Source of the DNA: Amphibalanus amphitrite
Lineage: Eukaryota > Arthropoda > Thecostraca > Balanomorpha > Balanidae
Assembly: GCF_019059575.1 (NCBI RefSeq)
Contig: NW_024882028.1
Location: forward strand, 186,001 to 250,000
DNA length: 64,000 nucleotides
Direction of reading: 5' to 3'
The notes beneath the pieces are model-generated. The model did no database searches. It saw nothing but the letters and a program-made list of their open reading frames with translations, and was not told the DNA's origin. Within the stretch, counting starts at the first letter, position 1. Every line of letters begins with the position of its first letter. Shown here in pieces: positions 24,701 to 35,200 of the stretch. A program made the position numbers and the translations under genes.

Positions 24701-26243
24701 ATATTTATATCCAAGTGCAGTAAAATGTAGGACGTAAAACGATCACCCACGAAAAAGCTTTTTATCGGTAAAATTGGGAGTGGAAAATATGATGAAGTTA
24801 CGAGCGAACGAGCGAAGGGAAGTCTTCTCAGTATAAAGGAAAAATCTCAGTATAAGCGGCCAGACCCGGCCCGGCATGCAACGCTTTTGGGAGGCTTGTA
24901 ACTCAGCAACCGCTGGGCCGATTGACATGCGGCCTTTTTTGTTGGGCAGCCTCATTCCTTCTCCCCCATTGATGCCTATTCTTGATGCATTTAGGTGACC
25001 GTCGTGGCATGTGCCACGTGAAAAGCCAATGGTGTTCAAGCAGTTTGGGAGGTCTATATCTCGGTAACTGTTTATGTAGGTGATTGACTTGCGGTAATTT
25101 TTGTAGAGTAGTTGCATCCCTTCTACCAACAGTATAACGCCTTTTGGGGCGACTAACGGAGCGAGCGAGAGGGTGGGCCTTGCACGTGCGAAATTGCGAG
25201 GGAGTACCTCCAACTGACTTGTGCACGGCACCCTACTAACCGGTCAACAATTACAAAACTGACACCTCTTCGTTTTGCACGTGGCACGTGCATAAGGGGT
25301 CACTCACATGCATCGGGAATAGTCCAATACTTGGTAGAAGGAATGAAGCTACTCTACAAAAATTACCGCGTGTAAATCGGTCAAGTGGTTGCTGAGATAT
25401 AAGCCTCGCAAAAGCGTCCGCACGGGCCGCTCATACTCAGACATTTCCGTTAATCTAAGGAAAGACTCCGCTCGCTTCGCTCGCTCCGTAAACATCGGAT
25501 ACTCTCGAATCTCGATGCACGTGGTCACCCCCAGTGCACATGCAAAATACAACAATACGAGGTGCCAAATTCGTTCCTATTACAATTACTCTGAAATTAC
25601 TGGGGTGATTTCGCTGAAACTTGGCATACAGGTAGGCACCGACTAGGCAATCCATTCCCATGCGTTACGGTTAGGGTGTTGTTACTGCACGTCCACACGT
25701 GCTAGGGGTTGTTTCCAGATCTCGAGAACAGCTAGTTTGATCGCGCCCAAATTAGGTAAACAGTTAGGGACCGGTTGAAAGCATGCTGTGCAAAAGTCAT
25801 TGGACCCAGTTTGAACGTGTGCACATGCAGGGTGCCGAGTTCCAGATCTCGGGAACGGCTGAGTCAATTGCATCCAAATTTGGCACACCGTCAGCAACCG
25901 GTTAGTAATGTGTAGTACGAGAGCCAGTTGCAAGTATTCTCTCGCCCTTCCTCATGTGCAGGCCTCAATCTCTCGCTCGCTCGTCCTTCTCCTAAAATGC
26001 GATTTACTGGTATTAATTCAATTTTGAGCCTGGGGTTCAAAAGAGTGCTTTCATCATTCATCACTGTTTAAGTTTATTATCTTAAAATATACAAATGAGC
26101 ATTGAAAGTGATCTTACTCTTTTGGCAGCATTTTCTGATATCCCCATCTCCAACAAAGACAAAAGCATTTGTTCATTTGGCTGCCACGGCTCCCCATCTG
26201 ATTCACTTTCAAGGCCTGCTTGATTTGGATCTTCGCCAGACAT
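21752..26243 (-). CDS. PTRH2: UBA-domain peptidyl-tRNA hydrolase 2 (PTH2 family)
   Basis: Pth2 enzymes cleave the ester bond of peptidyl-tRNAs dropped by ribosomes. Exons in gene order: 26243-26118, 24512-24315, 22553-22468, 22282-22168, 21838-21752. All have GT/AG borders and agreeing phases, giving 203 residues. Residues 1-42 and the start of exon 2 form a UBA-like helix set (EQMLLSLLEMGISENAAKR, then ALYHT-type GLYHTDNESVQAAAAYIFEQ). An acidic linker (SEDSDDDGEE) follows. The Pth2 fold spans about residue 92 to the end: [26 protein letters not shown] (catalytic Lys and His-Ala region, as in human KMGKGKVAAQCSHAA), KIVLKADTTEDLL, VEDAGHTQVPEGSRTVVG and the terminal DQVTGSFKLL. Human PTRH2 has an N-terminal membrane anchor instead, so this is the UBA-PTH2 architecture also known in other invertebrates. 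Introns hold element D1 and a CACGTGC-rich repeat. Confidence 0.95.
22833..23323. mobile_element. TTAA-flanked MITE, family D (copy D1), in PTRH2 intron 2
   Basis: TTAA is at 22829-22832 and 23324-23327. The ends are AGGGACCCTCCCGCC and the approximate inverse of AGTGACCATCCCC. The 491-bp body shares its left inner part (GAATTTCACC with a preceding AAAAGTGATGT) with D3 and its right inner part (GGCTATCTCAACTCAAA) with D0. Confidence 0.88.
24800..26010 (+). mobile_element. CACGTGC-rich non-coding repeat (family I, copy 1) in PTRH2 intron 1
   Basis: Bounded by GAGCGA-rich words at the left and the complementary CTCGCTCGCTCG at the right, ending near TTTACTGG. Inside, a degenerate module (ATCTC, AACNGCTGGGCCGATTG, then AAATTTGG) recurs several times with CACGTG words between. 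Other copies are at 61998-62852 (same strand), 60835-61190 (reverse) and 63401-63760 (partial). The copy at 61998 is the better-preserved one. Class unknown. Confidence 0.75.
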
Positions 26244-26384
26244 TTTCTGAAAAATGGATTAGCTGTTAATCATGATCATAGTAGAATCAGGACAAATGGG
26301 ACCTCTGTAAGCACATCAACATGGAAGGCCAGTCACAATGTACAGCCCACCGCTAAAGCAATGTGCGGTTTTACCAATCTCAAT

Positions 26385-26604
26385 GGATGGCTTTGGCCTT
26401 TGACTGGCGATTTTTAATACGGGGTGATTGAAAAGAAGATATCAATGGACAAAGTTGCAGCTGCAAGAGTGATGATACATGCAAGCTATATTCAAAGTTT
26501 CATTGTAGTCTGGCTAATCATTCCTAAGCTTCAGAAACAGAACATACCTACCCATCACAAAAGCCCATGACTGAAACCGCACATTACTTCTGCCTTGGAC
26601 TGTA
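26385..26604 (-). repeat. Dispersed repeat M, copy 1
   Basis: The reverse complement matches 61186-61380 closely over ~190 bp (shared words GAAGTAATGTG, GGTTTCAGTCATGGG, AGCCAGACTACAATGAAAC, CTTGCAGCTGCAACTTT). Copy 1 has an extra ~15 bp after TCATGGG. It lies just upstream of the PTRH2 start codon. No coding potential; class not recognised. Confidence 0.8.
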
Positions 26605-26607
26605 CCT

Positions 26608-26782
26608 ACTATGGACGTCAAACCCCTTGGGACCCCACTTTTTGCAATAATTTTTAAATGTGTTAACTTTTATTGACGATATTGTGGCAATGGGTGTTTC
26701 AGAACCTGCCGAAACTTTTATTACAAAGGTTTTTGATGCCAAACAATTATGAGAGGTACCTACTTCTCATTTACTCGTAATG
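26608..26782 (+). repeat. Left arm of a ~180-bp inverted repeat pair flanking two LINE fragments
   Basis: It starts CTACTATGGACGTCAAACCC and aligns at roughly 80% by eye to the reverse complement of 30018-30199. Shared words include TTGACGATATT, CTGCCGAAACTTT and GAGGTACCT, and both arms end at CGTAATG on the inner side. It may be the terminal inverted repeat of a larger DNA element. Confidence 0.8.
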
Positions 26783-28456
26783 TTAAATTTCACGGAACAA
26801 ATCCCCTGTTTGGGTAGAGGTTATACGCTCATGAGGCAGAGCCACGTAATGAAGTCAGCACTAAGATGCACAGAGATGCAAGTTGCGATAACTGTTCAGC
26901 GAGTCCATGCCAAGCTGAAAACACTGAAGATTGATAAATCGCCAGGCCCCGACAACATGCACCCTCGTGTTTTGCACGAACTTGCTGACCAACTTGCGAC
27001 ACCCATCACATCTCTGTTCTGTAAAAGTATTGAAACTGGAGAAGTTCCACGGCAGTGGAAGGTGGCCACCGTCACGCCAATCTTTAAAAAAGGCGACAAA
27101 AGTGATCCCCCGAACTACCGACCAGTGTCACTGACATCAATATTATGCAAGATTCTGGAGAGGATCATATGCGAGGACATCATCGCTCATCTGAAGACAA
27201 ACAATCTTATCGCTCGCCAACAACATGGTTTCATCACAGGGAAATCTACGGTCACAAACCTACTGGAAGCTCTTGATATTTGGACGGAAGCGCTAAGCCA
27301 CAGCTTACCAGTGGATGTTGTGTTTCTGGACTATGCCAAAGCGTTCGACACTGTGCCCCATGAACGGCTTCTAGCCCAGGTCCAGGCTCTAGGGGTGAAT
27401 GCAAAGACTCATCAGTGGATAAGGAGTTTTCTAACAGGCAGGCGGCAAAGAGTGAACGTCAATGGATCACTATCAGACTGGGAGTTTGTAACAAGTGGAG
27501 TGCCGCAAGGCTCAGTGCTCGGGCCTCTCTTGTTTTCCATGTTTGTCTGTGATGTTCCCGACCTCTTAAATTGTCATATCTCTATGTTTGCGGACGATAC
27601 CAAGGTCTACCAAGTCATCAACGAGCGCGATGGTGAACTTCACAATCTGCAAGAGGACATCAACTCTTTGCAAGATTGGGCAAAAACAATGCAGATGATC
27701 TTTCATCCACTTAAATGCAAGGTCATGCATCTCGGACCAACAAATCCTGGAAGTGAGTATACCATGACAACTATGGGTGGAGGCAAACATACCCTTGAAG
27801 CAGTCTGTGAGGAAAAGGACCTGGGAGTCACTATAGACATGAAGCTATCCTTCTCAAAACATGTCACTAACCAGATTAACAAGGCCAATAGAATTCTTGG
27901 TGCAATCAAGCATACCTTTGCAAACATTGACAGCGACATTTTCAAAGCCTTGTACAAAAGCATTGTCAGGCCCCACCTCGAGTATGCAACTGTTATATGG
28001 AATCCCAAGTTCAAAAAGGACAAAGATGCACTCGAACAGGTGCAGCGGCGGGCAACAAGGCTGGTGAACGGACTGTCTCACCTTTCATATTCAGATCGCC
28101 TCAGGAGCCTTAATTTACCTACTCTGGAATTCCGACGGAAACGGTCGGACATCATCGAGACCTTCAAAATTTTGAAAGGCTTCGACAAGGTGGACTTCCA
28201 AAGAGAGTGCCCGTGTTGTCACAACAGCATGTTCAAGAACTCTCTCAGCCGTGTCACCCGAGGTCACGATCAAAAACTTCAAGTTCAGCATCAATTGGGA
28301 CCCAGAAAAGCCTTCTTTGCGGCACGAGTAACTCAGACATGGAACAAGCTGTCAACCCACACCATCGATGCTCCAAATGTCGATGTGTTCAAGTACAGAC
28401 TGGGGAAGGAATGGAAGGACCACCCTGAAAAGTTCAACTACAAGTTCTCATACTAA
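26780..28456 (+). mobile_element. CR1/L2-like non-LTR retrotransposon (LINE) fragment with open reverse-transcriptase frame
   Basis: One open frame of 558 codons. RT blocks appear in order: KSPGPDNMHPRVLHELAD, ATVTPIFKKGDKSDPPNYRPVSLTS, QHGFITGKST, VFLDYAKAFDTVPHERLL, SGVPQGSVLGPLLF and the catalytic MFADDTKVY. A C-terminal thumb/connection region follows (RPHLEYATVIWNP, LEQVQRRATRLV). The endonuclease domain that precedes RT in full elements is absent, so the copy is 5'-truncated, at the inner border of the left inverted repeat. The RT frame shows no stop, so it is either young or recently lost. The first Met is arbitrary. About 150 bp of 3' tail follow the stop. Confidence 0.93.
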
Positions 28457-28983
28457 TGATCATCGTGGCCATCAATGTATGGCCTCACCTAGCATGGCAG
28501 CCTACTCGTCTTCGTCAGAAGAAGAGGAGGCATCTCTTGAGTAAAGGGTCTGATTACTCGAAAGGGTACCTAATGACCTTTACTTAAGGTAAATACTTAA
28601 GGTAAATACTAAGCTCTGCCCTACCCCTCTGGCGCTCCTTGCCCGGCGTCCAGTCACTCGCAGTCGCATCTCATGCTCCATCCAGGCTTGATTCTCACCT
28701 GTTCAACTCACCTGTTGGGTTTCCTTGACTCACCAGTGCATGAGGAGAGGCAGGAAACCGTGTAGGAAAGAGACGCGCCAATTCCCCTGGTTACGCTGGG
28801 CGCTGAGAGATGGACCGCAGGGGATTGGGGTAGTGCGTCTGCTTGGAGTTGGGGGAGGAAAAGTTCTAGATGTGATTAGCTATGCGGTATCAGTTCAGTA
28901 CCGGCTGTCACGGTACTGTTTGATTCGCTCCTTCGCGGAATCTGGAGTGCGCGGCGATGATCAGTAGAACCTTGCAGGAGAGA
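28457..28983. other. LINE 3' tails and unassigned sequence between two LINE fragments
   Basis: The first ~150 bp look like the 3' UTR of the + strand LINE, with a short repeat of TACTTAAGGTAAA near 28582-28606. The rest, to 28983, is GC-richer and unassigned; it may belong to the 3' tail of the opposite LINE. Confidence 0.45.
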
Positions 28984-29865
28984 TCAGACGATGTAGTCGA
29001 ACAAACGATCACCAAGAACCTTCAGGAGTGATGACTTGAACTCGGCGAGGGAAGTAGAGGTGACCGTCGAGTCGGGCAAGGCGTTCCACTCGTTCACGAC
29101 GCGTTCCGAGAAGAAACGTGATCTCGTGTCCAGTTGGCAGCGCCGGACTGTGATTTTGAGTTGATGACCTCGGGTGCGGCGTTCGGAGGACAATTCCCAG
29201 AGATCTGACGGCTTGATGGGACCGGGGCTGTGGAAGATTTTCCAGCATTTGATGAGGTCGGATCGGATCAGTCTGCCCTTCACAGAGAAGAGGTTTAACT
29301 GTCTCAGGCGGTCACCGTATTCCATGTTTTGCAGGCCTTTGATGTGACGAGTCCATAGTCGTTGGACCGCCTCGAGTCTTCTGAGGTCATCGATATATCC
29401 TGTGTTCCATACAACAGAGGCGTATTCCAGAACTGGACGGATGTGGGTGCGGAGGATGTGCAGCATGAAGTCTGCATCCCTACACAAGGTTGCTTTCAAA
29501 AAGCTGTGTGCCACTCCTCCAGCCTTCCTGGCGGCAGCTCTAGCCTGTTCATGGAACCTTAGACTGTCGTCGATGATCACGGCAAGGTCGGAATGCGATT
29601 CGGTCCAGGGAAGGGCAGAGTTATTCAGATAGTAACTCGGTCTTGGTGATTTGTGGAATTTCCGTTGGAACCTCATGAGGACGCACTTCTTCGAGTTCAG
29701 TGAAAGGCCCCACGATGATGCTGTAGCTTGGAGACGATCGATGTCCGACTGAAGACTTTTGGCGTCGAGATCGGACTTGTTCCCACACATGTATATCTTC
29801 AGGTCGTCTGCGAAGATTTTGTAGCGGCTGTGCAAACCGATGGCTATGTGGTTGACGTAGATCAA
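28984..29865 (-). mobile_element. Second CR1/L2-like LINE fragment (RT C-terminal half), opposite strand
   Basis: An open frame of 293 codons begins just before the catalytic FADDLKIYM box and continues through LSLNSKKCVLMRF, RPVLEYASVVWN, LEAVQRLWTRHI and a C-terminal WNALPDSTV block. The upstream RT fingers and the endonuclease are missing, so it is strongly 5'-truncated. Only modestly similar to the neighbouring LINE, so it belongs to a different lineage within the CR1/Jockey/L2 group. Confidence 0.9.
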
Positions 29866-30017
29866 AAAAAATGGTGGTGGTGGGAGGTAGCTGTTAGCGA
29901 TAGTGGGCGCTGGTAGATGACATTAAGAGCAGATGGCTCTGGTGGCAGGGCTCGATTGGGCTCGAGTATGGCCGAACGCGGGCCTCTGCCAGCGCCTGAA
30001 ATTATTTGACCTTAGCA

Positions 30018-30199
30018 TTACGAAAGAATGTGAGGTACCTTTCATGATCATTTGGCGTCAAATAACATTTGTATTAAAGTTTCGGCAGGCTCTGAAATCT
30101 GAAACACACATTACCAGAATATCGTCAACGAGAGTTCACGCATTTAAAAATTATCGCAAAAATGAAAAAGTGGGGTCTCAAGGGGTTTGACCGTCCATA
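30018..30199 (-). repeat. Right arm of the inverted repeat pair flanking the LINE fragments
   Basis: Reverse-complement partner of 26608-26782, ending GGGGTTTGACCGTCCATAGTAG. The arms are 3.2 kb apart. No clear target-site duplication is visible outside the pair. Confidence 0.8.
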
Positions 30200-32225
30200 G
30201 TAGTCAACAACACAGGCGATATTTAAGGCATTTGCCAATCAAAACACACATTTTCAGACATAACGATAGTGAGGAGTTCAATGTTAGAACTCACGAAAAA
30301 TAAATATATCCCACAGAATGTTACCTGTAAACCGCGCGCTTTGGCTTGCAACGGGAACAAAAGGAACAAAATGATTATCAAACAGCACTTGATCAGCACA
30401 ATCAGCAAGCATGGTTTTGTTTGCGTCATAATTGAAACAGCTGCGTTCCAATGTAAAAAGAACAAGTCTTTTTGAAGCTTAAAAGGGTAAATTTACGTTT
30501 TTTGCTTTTCTTCTAAATTGGGGATATAAATATTTATTGCTTTAAAATTTTGCTTATCATATAATTAATTTGTAGTTGACAAGTGTTTCACAGTGACTAT
30601 AAATAAAATGTTTCATATTGGTACATATTTCATGTTCTTGAGCTTTCGCTGAAATGCCACTTTTTCCCTGGGTATATTGAATTTGGACTTTTTCCTATTT
30701 ATGCGCCAGCACAACTGATTTATCTTTTTTCATGCTTTGTTGTTGAGTAAGTTTTACAACTAAGAACTAAGCCAGGACCACTCTGAACCAAACCGCGGCC
30801 GGAGGTTTGCTCAGGGGTAAATTGCCCTCGAAAAATTTGCGCCTCACAAAACATCACAAATGTAGGTACGGTGAAAATGGCAGGACAAAAATAGCGTCCA
30901 CCGTACCTACTACCAATGGAAAATGACTAATTCATGTCAACTTGAACTGGCGAGACGAGACCAGCCTCCAAAGTTCACATGCCATGATATCCTCTTACCG
31001 AAAAACCCAATGTCTGGTGGTAGCCCGCTATGTTACTACTAAAAAGAAAAAATCCACAAAATATAGCGGCAATCAGCTGCGTAATCGCGCACATCTGACA
31101 TATCTGAGACACGATAGGAGGACCCGCAGCTCTCACATCCACTTGTTCCGTAGTTTCGAGTCGTTCGGTTGGTCGCTACACAAACAGACGTGTCGCGCCA
31201 CACCATCCCGGTTCTGTATTACCGTTTGTACATGCAGCCTGGAGCGGCGGCGGCCGCGCCGCGCCGGGTCGGTCTGCTTTGGTGTCGCGCACGGGGCGGC
31301 TCCTTCAGAGTGGGAGCGAGCGCGGAGATAGCACGCGCCAAGCACAACGAGACTCGGCGACACTCTGCGATACAACATAGCTGCCAATGACTGAGAGCGG
31401 AGCTGGCCCGACCCGGCGAGCTCCGTGCCGAGGCGCCTATGGAGCGATCCAGGCGACGGCCGGCGGCCGCAGACCGGGGGCCGGCCGCTACTCTGCCCGG
31501 TAATTCTGGGAAGGTCTGCCACAGACGGGCCCGCCCCACTCTGGTGATGAGCCGCCGCAAACGGGGCCACAATGAGATCCCGCCGTCGCGAGCGTTCCGG
31601 GTGATCGTAGGAACGCTCCTTCATACACTCAGACACACAAAAATACATACCGCAGGACACTCTCACAAGAATGGCAGCTGGCACACTGCACGGTATGCGC
31701 TGGCCCGACCAGCACCGGCCAGAGACACAGTGAGCGCGCGCACACATACACACATGAACACACGCAGCGCGAGCGGACAGGCTCTGAGGTGGTCACTTTA
31801 GGTAACCTGAGATTATGGTTGTGTGGGCGGCCGCGGCCAACCCTAAGACACTCACTCGCCTGTGTTCGTGCTCGCTTCCAGTCTGCGCGGGCCCGACCTA
31901 ACACACACGCGCCGTCTCAAAAGAGATGCTCGCAACAGAAACTGAAAAGTATCAGCAAACCAATTAAACACATGAAAAAAGCACAGTAAAGAAACACACG
32001 GTATTTAAGAATATTGAATTCAATTCACCAAGAAATATGACGACCAATCTCTCCACGTCCGGTCAGCATTACCCTAACACAAACTCCATTTAAAATGGGA
32101 TAAAATCGTAAAAAAGCACCGGCATACACACACCAGGCATCTGTCAGAGGCTTTCCACATCTAGTCCACTCTGGCGGCAGCACTGCAGCACAAGCTCAGG
32201 TCCGTGTCACTGGCTCACACGGGTG
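30200..32225. other. Intergenic region downstream of LDB1
   Basis: AT-rich to about 31100, then a CpG-rich stretch (31190-31900). The LDB1 3' UTR should lie at the right edge. Open frames in the GC-rich part are compositional, with no recognisable domain. It could be a promoter or an unrecognised 5' exon. I cannot support a gene. Confidence 0.4.
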
Positions 32226-35200
32226 TCACTGGGCCACGGCCGGCGACTTCTTCTCCTGCGAGTCCTGCGGGGTGGGCGTGGAGGTCTGCGGCGGCGGCGG
32301 CGGCGGCTGGGAGCGCTCGCCGCTCGTCCAGCTGCCGCCGGAGGTCAGCGGTGACGACGTGTAGTTGTTCTCCTCGGGGGGCGGCGCGCCGCCGGACGCC
32401 GAGCCGCCGCCGCCGCCGCCGCCCGAGCCGGCGCCGGCCGCCGCCGCCGCGTCCGTCTGCGCGTTCTCCAGCCGAGTGATAAGCCGCTCGTCCTCGTCGC
32501 CAAACTCGCCGCCCATCAGAGACGGCTCCCCGACCACCATCACGTCCTGGCGACACGGACGGCCGGCGTCAGCGGGGCGCTAACGGAACAGGCAGCTGGG
32601 GTGGAGCCCCCGCGGCAGGCAGCAGAGGGGTTATAGCTGGGGGAATCCCGCCTGAACCGTCAGAGGGGCGACACCGGAGCAACAGCTTCTGGGGTAAGAC
32701 ACGTCTGGACGACTGTAAGTCTTGTGCTTGGCTGTGTCAGTGGACAGTGGCAATGCATTGAGAAGACACGGTGACTGCCCACTGCCGAAGGGCCAGGCGG
32801 GGATAAGATGGGGAAATCCTAAGGGTGATGCAAGAAACAGCTTGCCACATCGGTCCCGTCGGGTAACACAAAGCCCTCTTATCGGGCGGCGTAAGAAGAG
32901 CATGTTCACAGGAAGCGGTGGTACGATAACTGAGGCTCGATTAAAAAAAAACATCACATTTAACATGCGGCGAAAAAAAAAAAACACATTGAAAATAAAC
33001 AAAGACAGCTTTACACAACGTAGAAACATATTGTATTATAAAGTTAGCTAAAAAACTAATGAAGAAAATCTAGCTTATTCTAAGCCTATTGAAAAACAAG
33101 TAAAAGAAAGAGAAAACTCCACGACGGCGGCGGCCGGCAGCGCGGCGTCCCGCGCGGGAGCGCTTACACTGACTTGTCCGGAGAGACTGAACGGCGGCCG
33201 GCCTTTCTGCTTGCTCTGGGCGGCGCTGCCCCCGCCAGCCGCGCCCTTCCGTTTCCGCCGTTTGCTGGGCGGCCGCTGGTTTTCTGTGTGCACCGGGACC
33301 AGAAGGCGGTCACATGTCGCACAACACAAGTACAAATACGGCGGAAGGCATTACTTTACTTTGGGCGAAATAATACACTGTCTCAGCTAATTGCATTCGC
33401 GAGCCGTACTCGTCCCTCGTAATCCTTACGAGAAAATACGCCGAAACAAATTGATGAAGCATACAATAAAAAAAAAATGTTCTCAAGCATCGGCTAACCT
33501 ACTGAAATACATACTTTATAAAATGATTGGAAGTTTAAACTACTTCCTTCACGTTTAAACAAGGCACACAAGTATTTACACACAAAACATACCTGCACAA
33601 ACCACGCAAAATGACGGAATACATGCAAATAAAAAGTGGATCTAAAATTTACACCCTTCGGTTACAAAGACACGATAGGTAACAAGAGGAAATGAGAGGG
33701 AGATGAGAGCTAATAAAAACGAAAATAGAAATTCGATGCGGGGAAGAAAAGGACGATTCTGGCAAGGAACAGTGGCTAAAAGCAGGCATACAAATTACTA
33801 CTGCCCGATAGGGAAAAGCAGGCAAAATGGGAGGGATGGAACAGCAGGAAGGGCCCACCTAATAATGTGTGGGAGGTGCGCCGCACAGTTAAGTCCAGAC
33901 AGGAGCGACAGTTCGGAGGAAGTGGTTGGTGGCCTGGGAGAAGGATGGGCTGAGGGCTATATTAACCCGTCACCAGAAGCATCGCCCGCCCGCCCAGCGC
34001 GTTACACAGCTCGGTCCGCGGGGAGCAGCAGGGTAGGGGGGGGGGGGAGAGCGAGAGACACCACCCGACGGCGGCCGCTGCACATACCTTCCGGTTTGCT
34101 ATGGGGGTGATTTGGCCCACCTGAGCGGCAAACACAAAACACCAAATCAATAAAGCGTAACGAAACGCCAACCGAAACCAACGGTCAACAAAAAGCGACT
34201 GAACAGAAAAGCAGCGTAAAATAAAACCATCTAGTGGACCGCATATGAATTAAGAATTGTTTTTGCCAATTTCAAGCCCCAACAAAGTTTCAGTTCCCGA
34301 AAAAAGACACATTCAAATAATTTTGAACATACTCATGGGTCGAAATGGGGAGTAATGATAAAATGAGATGCAACAAATGTAATGTGATCATAGCTGTTTT
34401 TGAGCAATCAATAAAATCGATGTCAAATGATATAGTTTGTGTTGCCCATTTCTGTACAGCTGATTAGTCCCGGAAGCGAAGCATTACCGCAGCCCTGGGC
34501 AGCACCGAAACCCTACAGTCAGAATCTCATCAGCTGTCCTACATACGGCCAATTGGTAACTCGTACTTATAGTGGTGCCTCAAGGGCAAACATGGGTACC
34601 CCCAATGTCGGATTTAGTTTTAACGTGTTAGCGGCCAAGCAAAGGGGCAGTGAAACCGCAGCCCAGCAACTTAATCAGGCTAAAAAAGAAACAACATTTA
34701 AAAACACGCAAACAAAACAAAATTAAATAAAAGTTACACCCATCAGCACAAATAAAATCAATTCTAGCCACTAAAAGTAAACACAATTAACTGCACACTA
34801 ACTAAACAATGAAACCACGCACGCCGTTCACAAAGCTGTAACCAGCAGCTGCGTGGTAGTGCGGGGCGCCTGGACCGCCGACTGACCTGGGGGAGCCACC
34901 ATACGCTGCCACTTCTGGAACAGGGTGGTCTTCAGGCAGTCACGCGGGCTGAGCGAGAAGGCCTTCTGGCGCGTCATGAGCTCCTGCATCGGCTCCAGAA
35001 TGACGCACAGCTGCCGGAGGAGGCGGGGAAGGGTCAGCCGGCGACGCACAGACATAGACAGCTGCCGGAGGCGGGGAGTGGTCAGCCGGCGGGGTCTACG
35101 CATAGACATAGACAGTTGTCCAAACTGCGACTGCAGAGCACGTCAGCAGACCCAGGAGAGGGAACGGCAGCGACGATAAAAAAGACATGCCAGTCCCTCG

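Noticed and set aside
26608-30199. LTRs of a retrotransposon
   Set aside because: The repeats are inverted, not direct, and the enclosed RTs are non-LTR (CR1/L2-like) without protease or integrase.
31133-31753. 206-codon frame on - in the CpG-rich patch downstream of LDB1
   Set aside because: No domain, odd composition and no splice partners; it is better read as CpG-rich non-coding DNA.
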